DNA of 64,000 nucleotides from the NCBI RefSeq assembly GCF_035083965.1, contig NC_089727.1, positions 3,849,501-3,913,500 of the forward strand. The letters run 5' to 3'. Origin of the DNA: Branchiostoma lanceolatum (lineage: Eukaryota > Chordata > Leptocardii > Amphioxiformes > Branchiostomatidae). Both the position numbers and the translations under genes were made by a program. Numbering within the stretch: position 1 is the stretch's first letter; each line of letters opens with the position of its first letter. The notes beneath the pieces are model-generated. The model saw only the letters and a list, made by a program, of their open reading frames with translations, searched no databases and had not been told where the DNA came from. This document shows positions 1 to 12,200 of this stretch, one piece after another.

Positions 1-262
1 AGACGTGAGAAACGAGCGAAAAGACACACAATGCAAAGGTAACTTAAGAAACTGGATACACTTTGTAAACGGTCAGATGTTTCATAAAGCATCTACTATC
101 TTTCGTTAGTCAGCGTTCGTAAACGAAAAGACGCACTCATAGAAACAACCGAACCCGCGTGTCTACTTAGAGATTAAACAACTTCTGTCAATTGATGCAA
201 AATATTGCCTACAGTATTTTCTTCAATTGCTTTGGACTAATTTACCCATTCTCCGAATGCAG

Positions 263-3200
263 GCGGACATGCGCAGTCGGTTCACGAGAGACGGCCGCTG
301 TTCCTACACCTTCGTCCTGCCTCCGTCAGACGACAGGACGTGCGGCTCGGGCCACGATCTGCGCACTCGCGAGGAGCTCAACCAGGTGACAGAGACGGTA
401 CGTAAGGATATCATGGAGCTGACGAACCCTTTGTTGTCTTGAGATAAATGTTGTTCTAATATACATACACATGTATGCACATATAATACCTCAGTTTGAT
501 ATGGGAATTCCAGCTTAATTTGGGACTACCTCCCACATTTCCGTAATATTAAAACCAAATGGCTTAATATCACATCCGGTAGGTAAAAATGACGTTAAAG
601 ATATGTAGCAGGCATTGATGACCCCCTGGGGATTAGCCCAATTCTGAAGAATTCTGAAGAATTCTAGAACTAGAGCCAGAATTCTGGGAACTGGAGCCAG
701 AATTCTGCAGAAAACGTTTTCTAAGGGGGTCATCAGATTCCCAAATTACACTGGAGGCTGTTTTATACAGTGAACGTGTTCGTCCAAGGACATAATGTCC
801 TTGGTTTGTCTGAAAAGGTTGTTTTAGAGTAGCCTCTACCTGACTACAGAGGTGGTTCGAAAGTGTCACGGAAATTGGCCGAATAAACAGATAAAATGCC
901 AGGAGGTTAGCCGGCCGGGAGTACAGTTTACCACCTCAGGCATTGTCAGGAGGCAAACAGTACTGCCGACCGGCTAACTCCTCTGGCATGTTATCTGTCA
1001 ATCATTTGGCCAATTTCTACTCTTTCCAGCCACCTCAGATACATCAAAAGGATTGCAATTTGGAATGAAATGTTTATGATAGTATTTTTGCCATACTTAC
1101 AGATAGAACATCAACAAAACGTCGTGCAGCACATACAGGGTGAGCTGGAGCGGCTGGCGCAGCAGGCTGACGATGTGGAGGGCAGGGTGATGTTATTGGA
1201 GGGGAAACCGTCCAGTCTGCTGTGGGAGGAGGTGCTGAGGTTACAGAAGCAGAACCAGGCGCTGGCGGGACAGGTTTGTTCATTTGTTTGTTTGTTTGTT
1301 TGTTTGTTTGCTTGTGATATGGAGGTCAGTGTGATGTTAAGTTATAGAAGCAAAGCCAGGCGCTGGCGGGACAGGGTTTGTTACCTTCGCCAGAAGGTCA
1401 TATTTTGTCTAAGCGTATAACAACATAATTCAAGAAGCTGTGGCTGGAACGTCATGATATGTGGTAGGTGGGTAGGGGTCGGAAAAAGGAAGATCAAGTT
1501 CCATAATGGGCCTCTTAGAGGCTACCTGAAGCGGATCTTCGAAGTTTGAGACGTAGTTTCATGTGCTAAAGTGTTCTTTCTCATTCCTAGAGGGGCTAAA
1601 GGGTATCTCAATAAACTCAATAAACTCAACGTAATATTTCAAATATCTGTTCTATGCGTGAAAATATCCCACACTTAACCTTAAGGTCCAAAGCAGTAAT
1701 TAAGTTTATTGATACAACAAATGACAGGGACTTTCATTAGGGTTTCTACAAGGTAGATGCAAATGTAGAATGTTTCTTACACAGACTTGGTACAATACAG
1801 GGAATAGCACGGTATTTCAATGAATAGATATAAGTAAACTAAACATGACTTAAATAATGATAAAACTTAAGGAACAGGGAGTTCAAGCTCGTCCCAAGCA
1901 GACAAAATCACCGGAACAGGCAGATTATCCCGGCGGCTGCAGTGCTCACATTGGGCCGAAGAAGCTCCCGGAAGCCCCGGGAGAAGCTGGTTCACCCGGT
2001 GTCACATTGTCAAAGGCCTTCTGCCAATTTCACGTAACCCTCTATCCGTGTTCACTAAACGATAGTAGCTTTAATAGGAGCGTGGATGGTGGATTTGACA
2101 CAGGCCGAGACCGCAAGTTTATTCTGTACCTTGCCGTATCCCTTTCCGTATACCATTACAAGACGTTTTCTTCCCTCCGTACACCTGAAAAGGAATGTTC
2201 TAAAGCGACGTAACATGAGTAAACATCAATGAGAAAGCGCTCAAAGCTTTTCGCTGTGACCCCTTTTGACGCTACAGTGGCCAAAGTCAATATTCAGTAC
2301 TTGGTAAACATGGCGTCCAACGCGATCAGCGACATTACCGACGAATTCCTCGTCTGCCAGGTCTGTTTGGAGGACTTCAAGCAGCCTAAGATGCTGCCGT
2401 GTCTTCACACCTTCTGCCAGCCGTGTTTGGAGAGGCTCCTGGCCACAGAGCCCGTAGGGAAACTGGACTGTCCAACGTGCCGACAGGACGTGCCCCTCCC
2501 CAGAAATGGCGTCCAGGGACTGAAGTCCAACTTCCTCGTCGGCAAACTGCGCGACATTCTGCAACAACAGCCTAAAGGGGAAACTTCCGAGGCGAGGGAG
2601 GATGGAGTCCCCTGTACGGCCTGTGAGGTCGGCAACTCGGCTCAGTTTTACTGTGTGGAGTGTACCGACTACCTGTGTCAGACGTGTAACGACACCCACC
2701 GTCGGTTCAAGGCGACCAAGTCCCACAAAGTTGTAACAATTCAAGACCTGCAATCTGGCCAAGCTGCCGCCGAGCTCCGGGCAAGGGAGACCTCCAAGTG
2801 TGAGGATCACCATGAACTGAACAAGTTCTACTGTGACACCTGTCACCGGGTCATCTGTCTGCACTGTGTGGTCACAACGCACAAAGATCACCAGTATGTG
2901 GAGATAGAGAAGGCAGCCGAGAGGGAGGGGGCAAAGTTCAAGTCAAAACTGGTGACAGTAAAGAACGCAACAGAATTGCATGAGAAGTGGATACAACAGT
3001 TGCAGTCAATGAAGAACGAGTGGTCTTCACAGGTACAGCGAACAGAAGAACAGATCAGAGAACAAGTCAACACGATCATCGAGACCGCGAAGAAGGTGGG
3101 AGACGACAGAATCGGTCAGCTTCGCGCCATGAATGCTGCTCGGGAGAAACAGCTGGAAGCCGCCATGGAGGCAGCTGAGATGGACCTGGCCTCAGCCAGG

Positions 3201-6200
3201 AGCTGTGTCCAGTTCACGGACAACGTGTTGGAGTACGGGAGTCCGGCCGAGGTCATGTCGGTGGCCGAAGAACTGACCGGACGGCTGGATCAAACCATGG
3301 AACACAAAAATACCGAGAAATCCGAACTGACCAAGGACTTTGTGACCTTGACCTTTGACCTACCAGCGGGTGTACTGGAGCAGGAAGTAGCTAAACTTGT
3401 AGGTGGGATAAACCAGGTGAGAACACCTTTGCGCCCACCTCAAATCATGCAGGTACGACCGAACGTGGTGATCGGTGGTGGCGGCGCGAGTCTAAAACGA
3501 GTGAAAGCTGTTGGGGAGGAAGGCAGTCAAGATGGACAGTTTTACTATCTGACCTCTCTCGCTGTCACCGTGGAGGGAGACATTGTAGTGACTGATTGTT
3601 ACAACGAACGCCTGCAATTTCTGGACAAAGATGGCGCCTTCCAGAAGAAGGTCGATCTGGGGTTCGGGCCATTGTGTGTGGCGGCACTGACAAACGGTGA
3701 GCTGTTGGTGACAGGAGACGGACACAGGATTCACGTACTGGACAAACAGGGGAGGGAGTCACGTGTCATCCAGGTGACAGGGGCTGCAGAGCCAGAGGAA
3801 ACTACAAAAGGCGTTGCTGTTGACGGTTTGGGACGCATCATCGTCACTATCGGGAACCAGGTTTTCGTACTCAGTCCCAGCGATGACGTCATGCTGAAGT
3901 TCGGGGACGGAGGTCAAGGTCAGCAGCTGGGTTCCTTCCTCCGCGTTGCCGTCAACAGCAGCAACCAAATTATCATCAGTGACGAAGTCAAGCACGACTT
4001 GAAGATATTTGACCCCGCCGGTCGTCATCTCATCACGTGTGGGTCATACGGCTCGGAACCTGGTCAGCTGTACAACCCCGATTGTGTCATCACGGACAGC
4101 GAGGACAACATCATCGTGGCTGACGGGAACAACCATCGTGTTTCCGTGTTCAGTCGAGACGGCACGTTTATCAGGCACGTGCTGACACGGGAAGAACACG
4201 ATCTGTACTATCCACGGGTACTGGCGCTGACTCACGACGGACATTTGGTCGTTTTCGATTATGATAATTCTATCATATTTTTCCACGGAAAATGAAAGTT
4301 TTTCTAAAAACTTCCCAACATCTTTCTAAGACACTACTAGTATGTAGCGTCATATATTTATGTGTGCTGCTACGTTACGATTCAAATTCATTCTCTACAA
4401 GAACAAAGTATGTCTCCAAAATCATTGTATCATGTGTACGTTATTTGTAATCGTTTTATATCCAACAAGGACAAAATAATAATTTTATATCAGCTAGAGC
4501 AAAAAGGTTGTCATTTTAGAATCATATCTTTGTATCATCAATATTGCTTTCAAGTATGTTTACATTTTTAACCCTCTGTATTTTAATGTAACGGGGGTTG
4601 CCCTACCTTAGGACGCGCCCTAACTTAGGACGGGTTTTTTAGTGATCTTTTTATGCATAAGTACGCCGTGTTTGTGTCCACTGATTATGCTCATAAGGAA
4701 GATAAATGAACCAAGTCCATGCACATAATTTTTATTTGCATTCAAAACATATGTGTACATATTCATTTCTTGTTTTGTCGAAAAGTAGTATTTTGACAAT
4801 AATGATGGCAACGCTGAGTAGAGGGTCACTGCGTAGCTAGACGGCCCGGCACCTAAATATACGACCTGTGCCAAGCAGATACATAAGTCACACAGCTATC
4901 ATACACATAAAAAAAATAATTTCATAAAACACTAAAAATTTGGGTCTTTAAGTGTTTGTTGAGAAGAAAACCGACCAAAGAAAAACAACGTAAACATTGC
5001 TGTCGTCTGACGACGTTGTTTTCCCGCCATTTTTTTGGACCGCGATGGCGGCGGGACGATTCAACGCACAGCTTTGTTACGCTCTAACATGTGATTGGTA
5101 CCGTCTATGAAAAGGAAACTGTATACAGAGATGGCGAAGATGTTTCCCAATAAGTAGACGGAGTATTGTTGATGTAAGCGGTGTCGTTTTTTCGTAATGA
5201 TTTCGTAAGTCGGGCCGCATTCAATACGTACGTCGGGCCGCGTAGTAGCCTATTTCCCGTGGGAACATGAGCTGGGATGCGCTAGATATAGCCCTTCTCA
5301 CATGACGTTAGAAGTGCACACAGTCAAAATTTTCCGGTCAAAAGAAAGCTAGAATATAGCAGACTTCAAGCCTTATTTACATTTCCCTAACTTCATCACC
5401 AACTTCCGAAGAGAGCAAAATTACCAAAGCGTACGAAGTTAGGCACACTATCTGGCGTAGCACTAAATCAGAAGGTACATTCGTGAAAATGTCTCACAGC
5501 GTCTTCCGCATGTAACGCGGAGCATGAAGGGCCCATGAACAGTATGAATACATTTCTTGTCCAAGTATGGTCTTTAGATGAATGTGTTCAAAATTCATTC
5601 ATTAAAACCTGACCACTCTCTGGCAACCAGCAATGGAGCGCCGTGAGTTCCAGCGCGTAAAAAAACGTCCGAATATTGGGCACCCCCCGTTACACATAAA
5701 ATAAACGTTGATAAAGTTTAAAACCGTTAGGTGTTGGTCAATAAAGGATTGTTTTAGGCACACTTGAAGTTTTCTTTCATATATTGTGGGGGTTTCGAGT
5801 ATTTGTTCATACTATAAACTTCGGAACAGCGTTCTCTAAGAGCCAATAACTTGGGCGCGAAGATGGTTACTAGGCAAGCCACGGCTGTTAGCCTAATCTA
5901 ACAAAAGAAGCGCACTAATAAGGGCAATAAAGGATGTATGTGATAACATGAAGACGTTTTTCTCATTATATATTGCCTATTTGTTTGTTTGTTTGTTAGT
6001 TTCTTTGCTTGTTAGTTAGTTTGATTGTTTTGCTTGCTTTGATCTCGAATAGCAATTTACCCCATTGCTCTTCCCGGGAGACATTGTACACCTGAATATT
6101 TCCAACATTCAAAAACTTGAGACATCAAACACTAAGAGCTAACGTGGGGTAACATAAATTCGCCATTTTTCCGATAATGGTTGACTGAAATCAATCTAGC

Positions 6201-9200
6201 AGAACATTAAACCATCCTTTTTTTCTATTATTCTGTCAGTATCATTTGCTATCTTTGCACTAATCATATATATGGTAGATTTGGTCTCTAGTCGTGCTGA
6301 CACCATAATATTTCAACTTGAAACTACCGTCCGCCGCACGCACAATGACGGTGTTGTCGGACAGGTGTGAACATTATTTCGGGAGAGAAGATATCGATTC
6401 GTCTTGAATATCTTACCGCTAATGACATTTTATACAGCAGCTATTCGTTCCATCCTTGGCTTGAGGAGAGTGCTATGGATATAGACGTGTCCAAGTAAAA
6501 ATACACGAAAAAACGGCCGTACCGCACACATCAGGCCTTCGGGAACAACCCGTGTGTTGAGTTGGTAGAACGTCACTCAAAGTCGACCCCCACCGTCATG
6601 GAAATTTGTACATTATTCATCGGGGCGTTAGCTGGATGCCGTAGAAATGGTAATACTACTATGTCCATGTGTTTCTGCTTGTGCTAAGAGCAAACTTTGA
6701 GGAAAATATCGCCATCAGTCCACTATCACACACAACATTTAGACAAAAAAGTGTTCCTCGCAAACGTTTGTCGTCTGCCGAATGGCAGGATTCTGGGTAA
6801 CGAATATGGCGGCGGGAAAATTCACCGTAGTGCCGTAGCCATTGGTTGTAGCAACAAAGAGGCGTTTTGATGATTAATCACACTTAGAATCCAGTTGTAG
6901 GTTAGCAAAAGAGATTCTAATAAGTTGTATTGTAAATAATTGTGTTGAGCAGGAAGCGGATGTGACATTTGTCTTATAAACCAGCGAACAACTATGTAGT
7001 ATAATTCTCCCACGAAGCCTCAGACAGTGACAATAAGGGACGGAGAGTTTTTGACGTAGCCAACTTCTAATGCATGGTTATCGAAGCTTTTCAGACAGTG
7101 TTCTGAATACGTTAGTCTGTCAAGTTTGCATTTCTAGCGGTATTACTGATGTTGCATCTAGCACATATCCCTAAATACCCCGTTTTCGAAAAATCACGAA
7201 TTTAAGTACCCCGCGAATTTATGTTACCCAACGTTACATGCAGCTTAAATATCGTGGTTTCAAACGAAGATACAAGTGCACACGGTTCTAAAGGAGGCCT
7301 GAAATCTAACATTTTCTTAATCAGTAAGACCTTAAACCAGTTTGGTAGTCCTTAAACCACAGATGACATTATATCATGGAAATTGATCTAAGGCTTTTTG
7401 CGTTTTGCCGCTCACAAGGAAGATCACACTTTAACTTGTTATATGCTATACAGGAAGTATATCACTCTTTGCGAAAGGATTTCACTACTCATTCGTACCC
7501 ATGTCCACTTGTCATATGTATCATTTGTTCTATACTTTCGTTAAATGTCTTATATGCCTGGGTTTGATGTCTTATAAGCGCAAGGCACGTAAAGCTTAAT
7601 TCATTCAGCCATTCAAATTTTTGTACCGCAACTAAGATATACAATTGTTACAATGTTTGTGTTTTTTCCCTGGTACCAGTAGAATATGTTTAGTGTCGAA
7701 ATCAATCATCTCTTTATTGTCTACAATCATGTATCATTATGATCAGTTGTCCTTTTATCTCCAAGAAAAATGGAGACATTGTTATTGGCTCTGTCTGTCT
7801 GTGTGTGTGTGTGTATTTGTGTTGCCGGATATTTGTAGTAAGCATAACTCAAGAACCCCAGGATGGATTATGATGATATTTGGTATTTGGCAGTGTTCTT
7901 CATTATAGGGCTTAAGTTACTTTTTTCTTCTTATTTGTATAATCAGGATATTTCATGGAGATATGAGGTCTCCAAACTCTTGTTGTTGGAAGATTTTGTT
8001 TGTATCACTTATAGACTAAAAGGTTATCATCAAGCCTTTTCTTTTTTTTTATGATAGTAAACGTGAAATTCTTCTCTTGCTTTAGGTGTTGGACCAGCAG
8101 GGTGTTGAATGCCTATATTCCTTTATGTTAGTTCGCAATAAAATGAACTTTGTCTTGTTTTTTGTTAGAAATACATGGAACTTCTCTTTTGCTTCAGGTG
8201 TTGGACCAGCAGGGTGTCCAGGAGATGGTGCAGCAGCTGCGGCGGCAGAACGAGTTTCTGCAGAGCACGCACCACGTCATGGAGCAGCGGGTCCTTGCGC
8301 TGGAGAGCCGGCCCAGCAACATGCTCTGGGACGAGGTCAAGCGGCTCCAACAGCAGAACCAGGCGCTTCTACAGGTGCGTATCGCGTGAAGTCCAGTGGT
8401 TAATACCCTGGCATCTATTCTTTAAGCTTAGCACACTGGGCCCGGTATAAGCCGAGTTTCTGCATAGCACGCACCACGTCATGGAACAGCGGGTCCTCGC
8501 GCTGGAGAGCCGGCCCAGCAACATGCTCTGGGACGAGGTCAAGCGGCTCCAGCAGCAGAACCAGGCGCTTCTACAGGTGCGAAGCCTGGTGAGCATACCA
8601 CGGGGAGCTCCCCGGTATCTCTGCGGCGCTGAGTGTGATGCCCGTCCGCCCAGGCAGACTAGCGCACGCGGAGGTGGTTATACGGGCTTGGCTTCAATAG
8701 TTCGCTACCGACGCGATAACTCGATATACAAGCTAAGAAGACAGGCTGATAGAAACGGGCCAATACTTAAAGCAGACTGCATCTGGGTCCCTATATAACA
8801 CCCCTAAGCCGACTCGTATAGACTGATGAACAGGTTAACAGGTGCGTGAGAAGTCCAGTGGTTAGTACCGTGAATTATTAGCCGAACGATCTTCGGGGTA
8901 GAATAAGGTTTCTGCCGCCTGGGCAATCTTTGGCACCCGGTAGTTTCACGCGGTAGGTGACCAATAAACTCCATTCAAGATCATTTTCACTTCTTTCACA
9001 GGAGATGGAATCCCTGAGGAAGGGAAAGAAACCCTCCAAGCACGGCAATGGTCGGACCACACCGCGCATCATAGGTACGACTTTTTTGTGGGTTGAAGTT
9101 TATATTGTAACGATAGGAAATTCTTTCTAATCATTTTATAAGAACGTTTCCTCACTTTGAATCTATGACTCGTACTGAGAAATTAATTTTTCGCTTGCGT

Positions 9201-12200
9201 TTTGACCATAACTATCTTTGACATCACTTAGACACTAGATGAAGACGAACCTATGCATTAGAGTAATTTTAGAACCCATGTTTTAGACTAATCATGACCT
9301 GTACTTAGCTCATCAGAGCATAAACGGGCAATATAGGTCTTTCATTCATTAATACTGGAAGCCCTGTCGCCATATGTGATTTATTACGACTTTTGTATCC
9401 GTATGCCTGTACTTAGCCCGATAGAGCATGTATGTACGGTAAAGGCTGTCCTTTCACTCATTCATTGTAGGACCCAGAGATGTTCAGGACCAAGACGACA
9501 GTGACGACGAGTCAGACGTCACGACCCCGACCAGAGAGAAGCGGCTGTTGGCGCTGGAGGGAAAGTCAGCCAGCGAGCTGAAGGAGGAACTTCAGCAACT
9601 CTACGGACAGCTTCGCGACCAGGACGAGCTTCTGGACGAAGTGGAGGGACTGAGGCTGCAGAACTCGGAGTTGGAACGGTCGCAGCGGTTTCTGCAGCGG
9701 AAGCTGTCGGGAATTCTCGGGGAGTCACCAGCGTCATCGCCGCAGGGCAGAGACCTACCCGGATGGAATACGTCATCGGAGGGCTGTCAGTCATGTCATG
9801 GTGAGGAATCTGAAGATTCTAGTCTCTTTTCTATGTAGTGGTTATTTTCTATCATCACGTCGGCAAGGTGGTTTTGTAGTTAGGGTTGTTGGCTTAGAAT
9901 CTTACGGTTCTGGTTTCGAATCGCTAGAAGGCCCCAGTGCTGTGCCATTGGGAAAGTCATATTCTCTCACTTGACTGAAAATGAGTACTTACCTTCGGTT
10001 ACAGACGTCCTCGCGAACGACGAAAAGCCAAAGGCCTCGCGTTCGAGGAGAGCCACACCTCAAGCACGTTAAAAGACACGCTTATCGGCTATGATATTCA
10101 ACATTAATATCATTATCGATAGAGATATAAATAGATAACACACTGTGGATCCCGTATCACTAGAGGTAACGTTACCAGTCGAAGGATATAAGCCAGTGGG
10201 CCTATGGTCTCGGAATGGCCGTGGAGTTCATCACTAAATCGCGCAATCGATGAATTCCACGGCGAATCACCGCTATTAGCGTCGACATTGCCGTTGAGTT
10301 CATCACTATATCGTCTTGGAATGGCCGTGGAGTTCATCATTATACCAATGAATTCCACGGCCTCTGTTATATCTTATCTGACCATTACCTCTTCCCTCAT
10401 GACCTCGATGAAAAGCAGCCTGCATTCCGATTTGAGCTTCTCATTAGAATTAATAAACAAAGGTTCATACAAACAAACTTCACAAACAAATCATATGCTT
10501 CCTTCCAGTTCTGCCGGCAAGTTGCTCTGAAGTTTCCGAGACGTTGGGAAAAGAGTTCCGTTCAGGAGAGATTTACGCCATAGACCCCGACGGGCCGGGG
10601 CAGGGGGTCCCGCCCACTCCCGTGCAGTGTGAACGCGTCGGCGACGCAGGTGGGGACGGACTTATATCAATGGTTTATTTGATCGAAGAAACAATGGTGG
10701 TAGCCCATAGGCTGAATTGATGTCATAACATTACCATGCGTTAAATCGCATGGTGGAGAAAGTTTAGCAGTTAAGATAGTATATATACAGTGCAAGGTTG
10801 AATAGACATACATATCGACACCAAGATAATCGTTATGGAAAGGAAATATTGGCTTTAATTGAGAAACATTAATTTTTAGTAGTTACGAGAAACAGGATAC
10901 TGGATAGATTTGGAAAATTTTTCAGAATCTATTCAGTTGCTTGAGTAACTGTTTCCTTGTGTATCTTATTACCTGGATGTCTAAAGTTCGTCGACGTTTG
11001 TGAACTGCTAGTATTGTGTGTTTATTGTTTTTAGTTGCTTCGTCGTTCGGACATGACAGCGAGGCGCGCACGGTTGAAAAAATATGAGAGCAAGCTGTCA
11101 TCTAATAAACTAAGTATATTTTTCTCAGGGTTACTCATATTTGTGCATTGATTGTTATATTGTGGTTGGCAGTGGCGTCGTCGCTTTGGCAGAGCAGCGA
11201 GGCGCGCACGGTTGTAAACTGTGTTAGCTATGGTTATGTAGTGTTTTGTAAATATTGTGTATTGGTTGTTTTTAGTTGCGTCGTCGTTCGGGCATGACAG
11301 CGAGGCGCGCACGGTTGTGGAGGGTTACGGGGACCCCGGCTCGTACTCCCGCAACATCTCCTACTGGACGTCCCTGGAGCAGATCCGGGCCGTCATCAGG
11401 AGGTCCAAGAGATGCATGCAGTTCATCAAGGTAGCCGGAGATGTTTTATTTTTCGTCTCCGATTGACACAAACATGATGCTCTTCGCCCTGGTAGACTTA
11501 AAACGTCTTAAAGGACGCGGTCACATTCCTCGTACGATTGCAAACTGAGAGTACATTGTATTCTTGAGACAGCCGTGCATGTGTCCTGCAATATTCAGCT
11601 GTCTTGTTATGCCTGTGGATAGTTCTGCCACAGCTTGCTTGAACATTTTACGTACCTGCCGTAATGTGACGTTCCGAAACAAACGTTTCAGCGTTAAGGT
11701 CAGGCATTATGTCATTTATTAGATAAAAGAGACAACAACAACACAACTTTCAAAAAACATAGCACGAAACCGTCTTTTCTTTTTCCGGTTAACCTCGATC
11801 CTTCTGCTTGAGAATATACTTACTGCACAAGTGTAAATCTAGTTGTGACCCACTGGTAAAATAATGAAGTCGATAAATGAAATGAAGTAAAAGCTAGGAG
11901 CGAAGTTAGGTTCTGATTTATTTTGTTTCACTTTTGCAGTATGAATGCCTGAGCTCAGTCCTGCACAGAGACAATACGGGGTTCGGCTGGTGGGTGTCGG
12001 CTGACGGTCGGCGGAAGGACTACTGGGGAGGAGGGAGTCCTGGGAGCAGCAACTGCGCGTGCGGACAAGCGGGTAAACACACAGATTAAAGCTAGAGGCA
12101 ATGTTTTTACCTAGCCGACGTTTCAATGACCGTCTAGAGGAGTTCTTAAGTGAGCTTAACTGGTTCAAGATTACTTTCAAAGTGTATCATGTTATGTATA

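Noticed and set aside
1857-2213. 118-codon frame before the TRIM gene
   Set aside because: No domain, no splice-bounded similarity; likely TRIM 5' UTR or intron.
2241-2891. 216-codon minus-strand frame
   Set aside because: It is antisense to the RING/B-box region of the TRIM gene, whose motifs are unmistakable.
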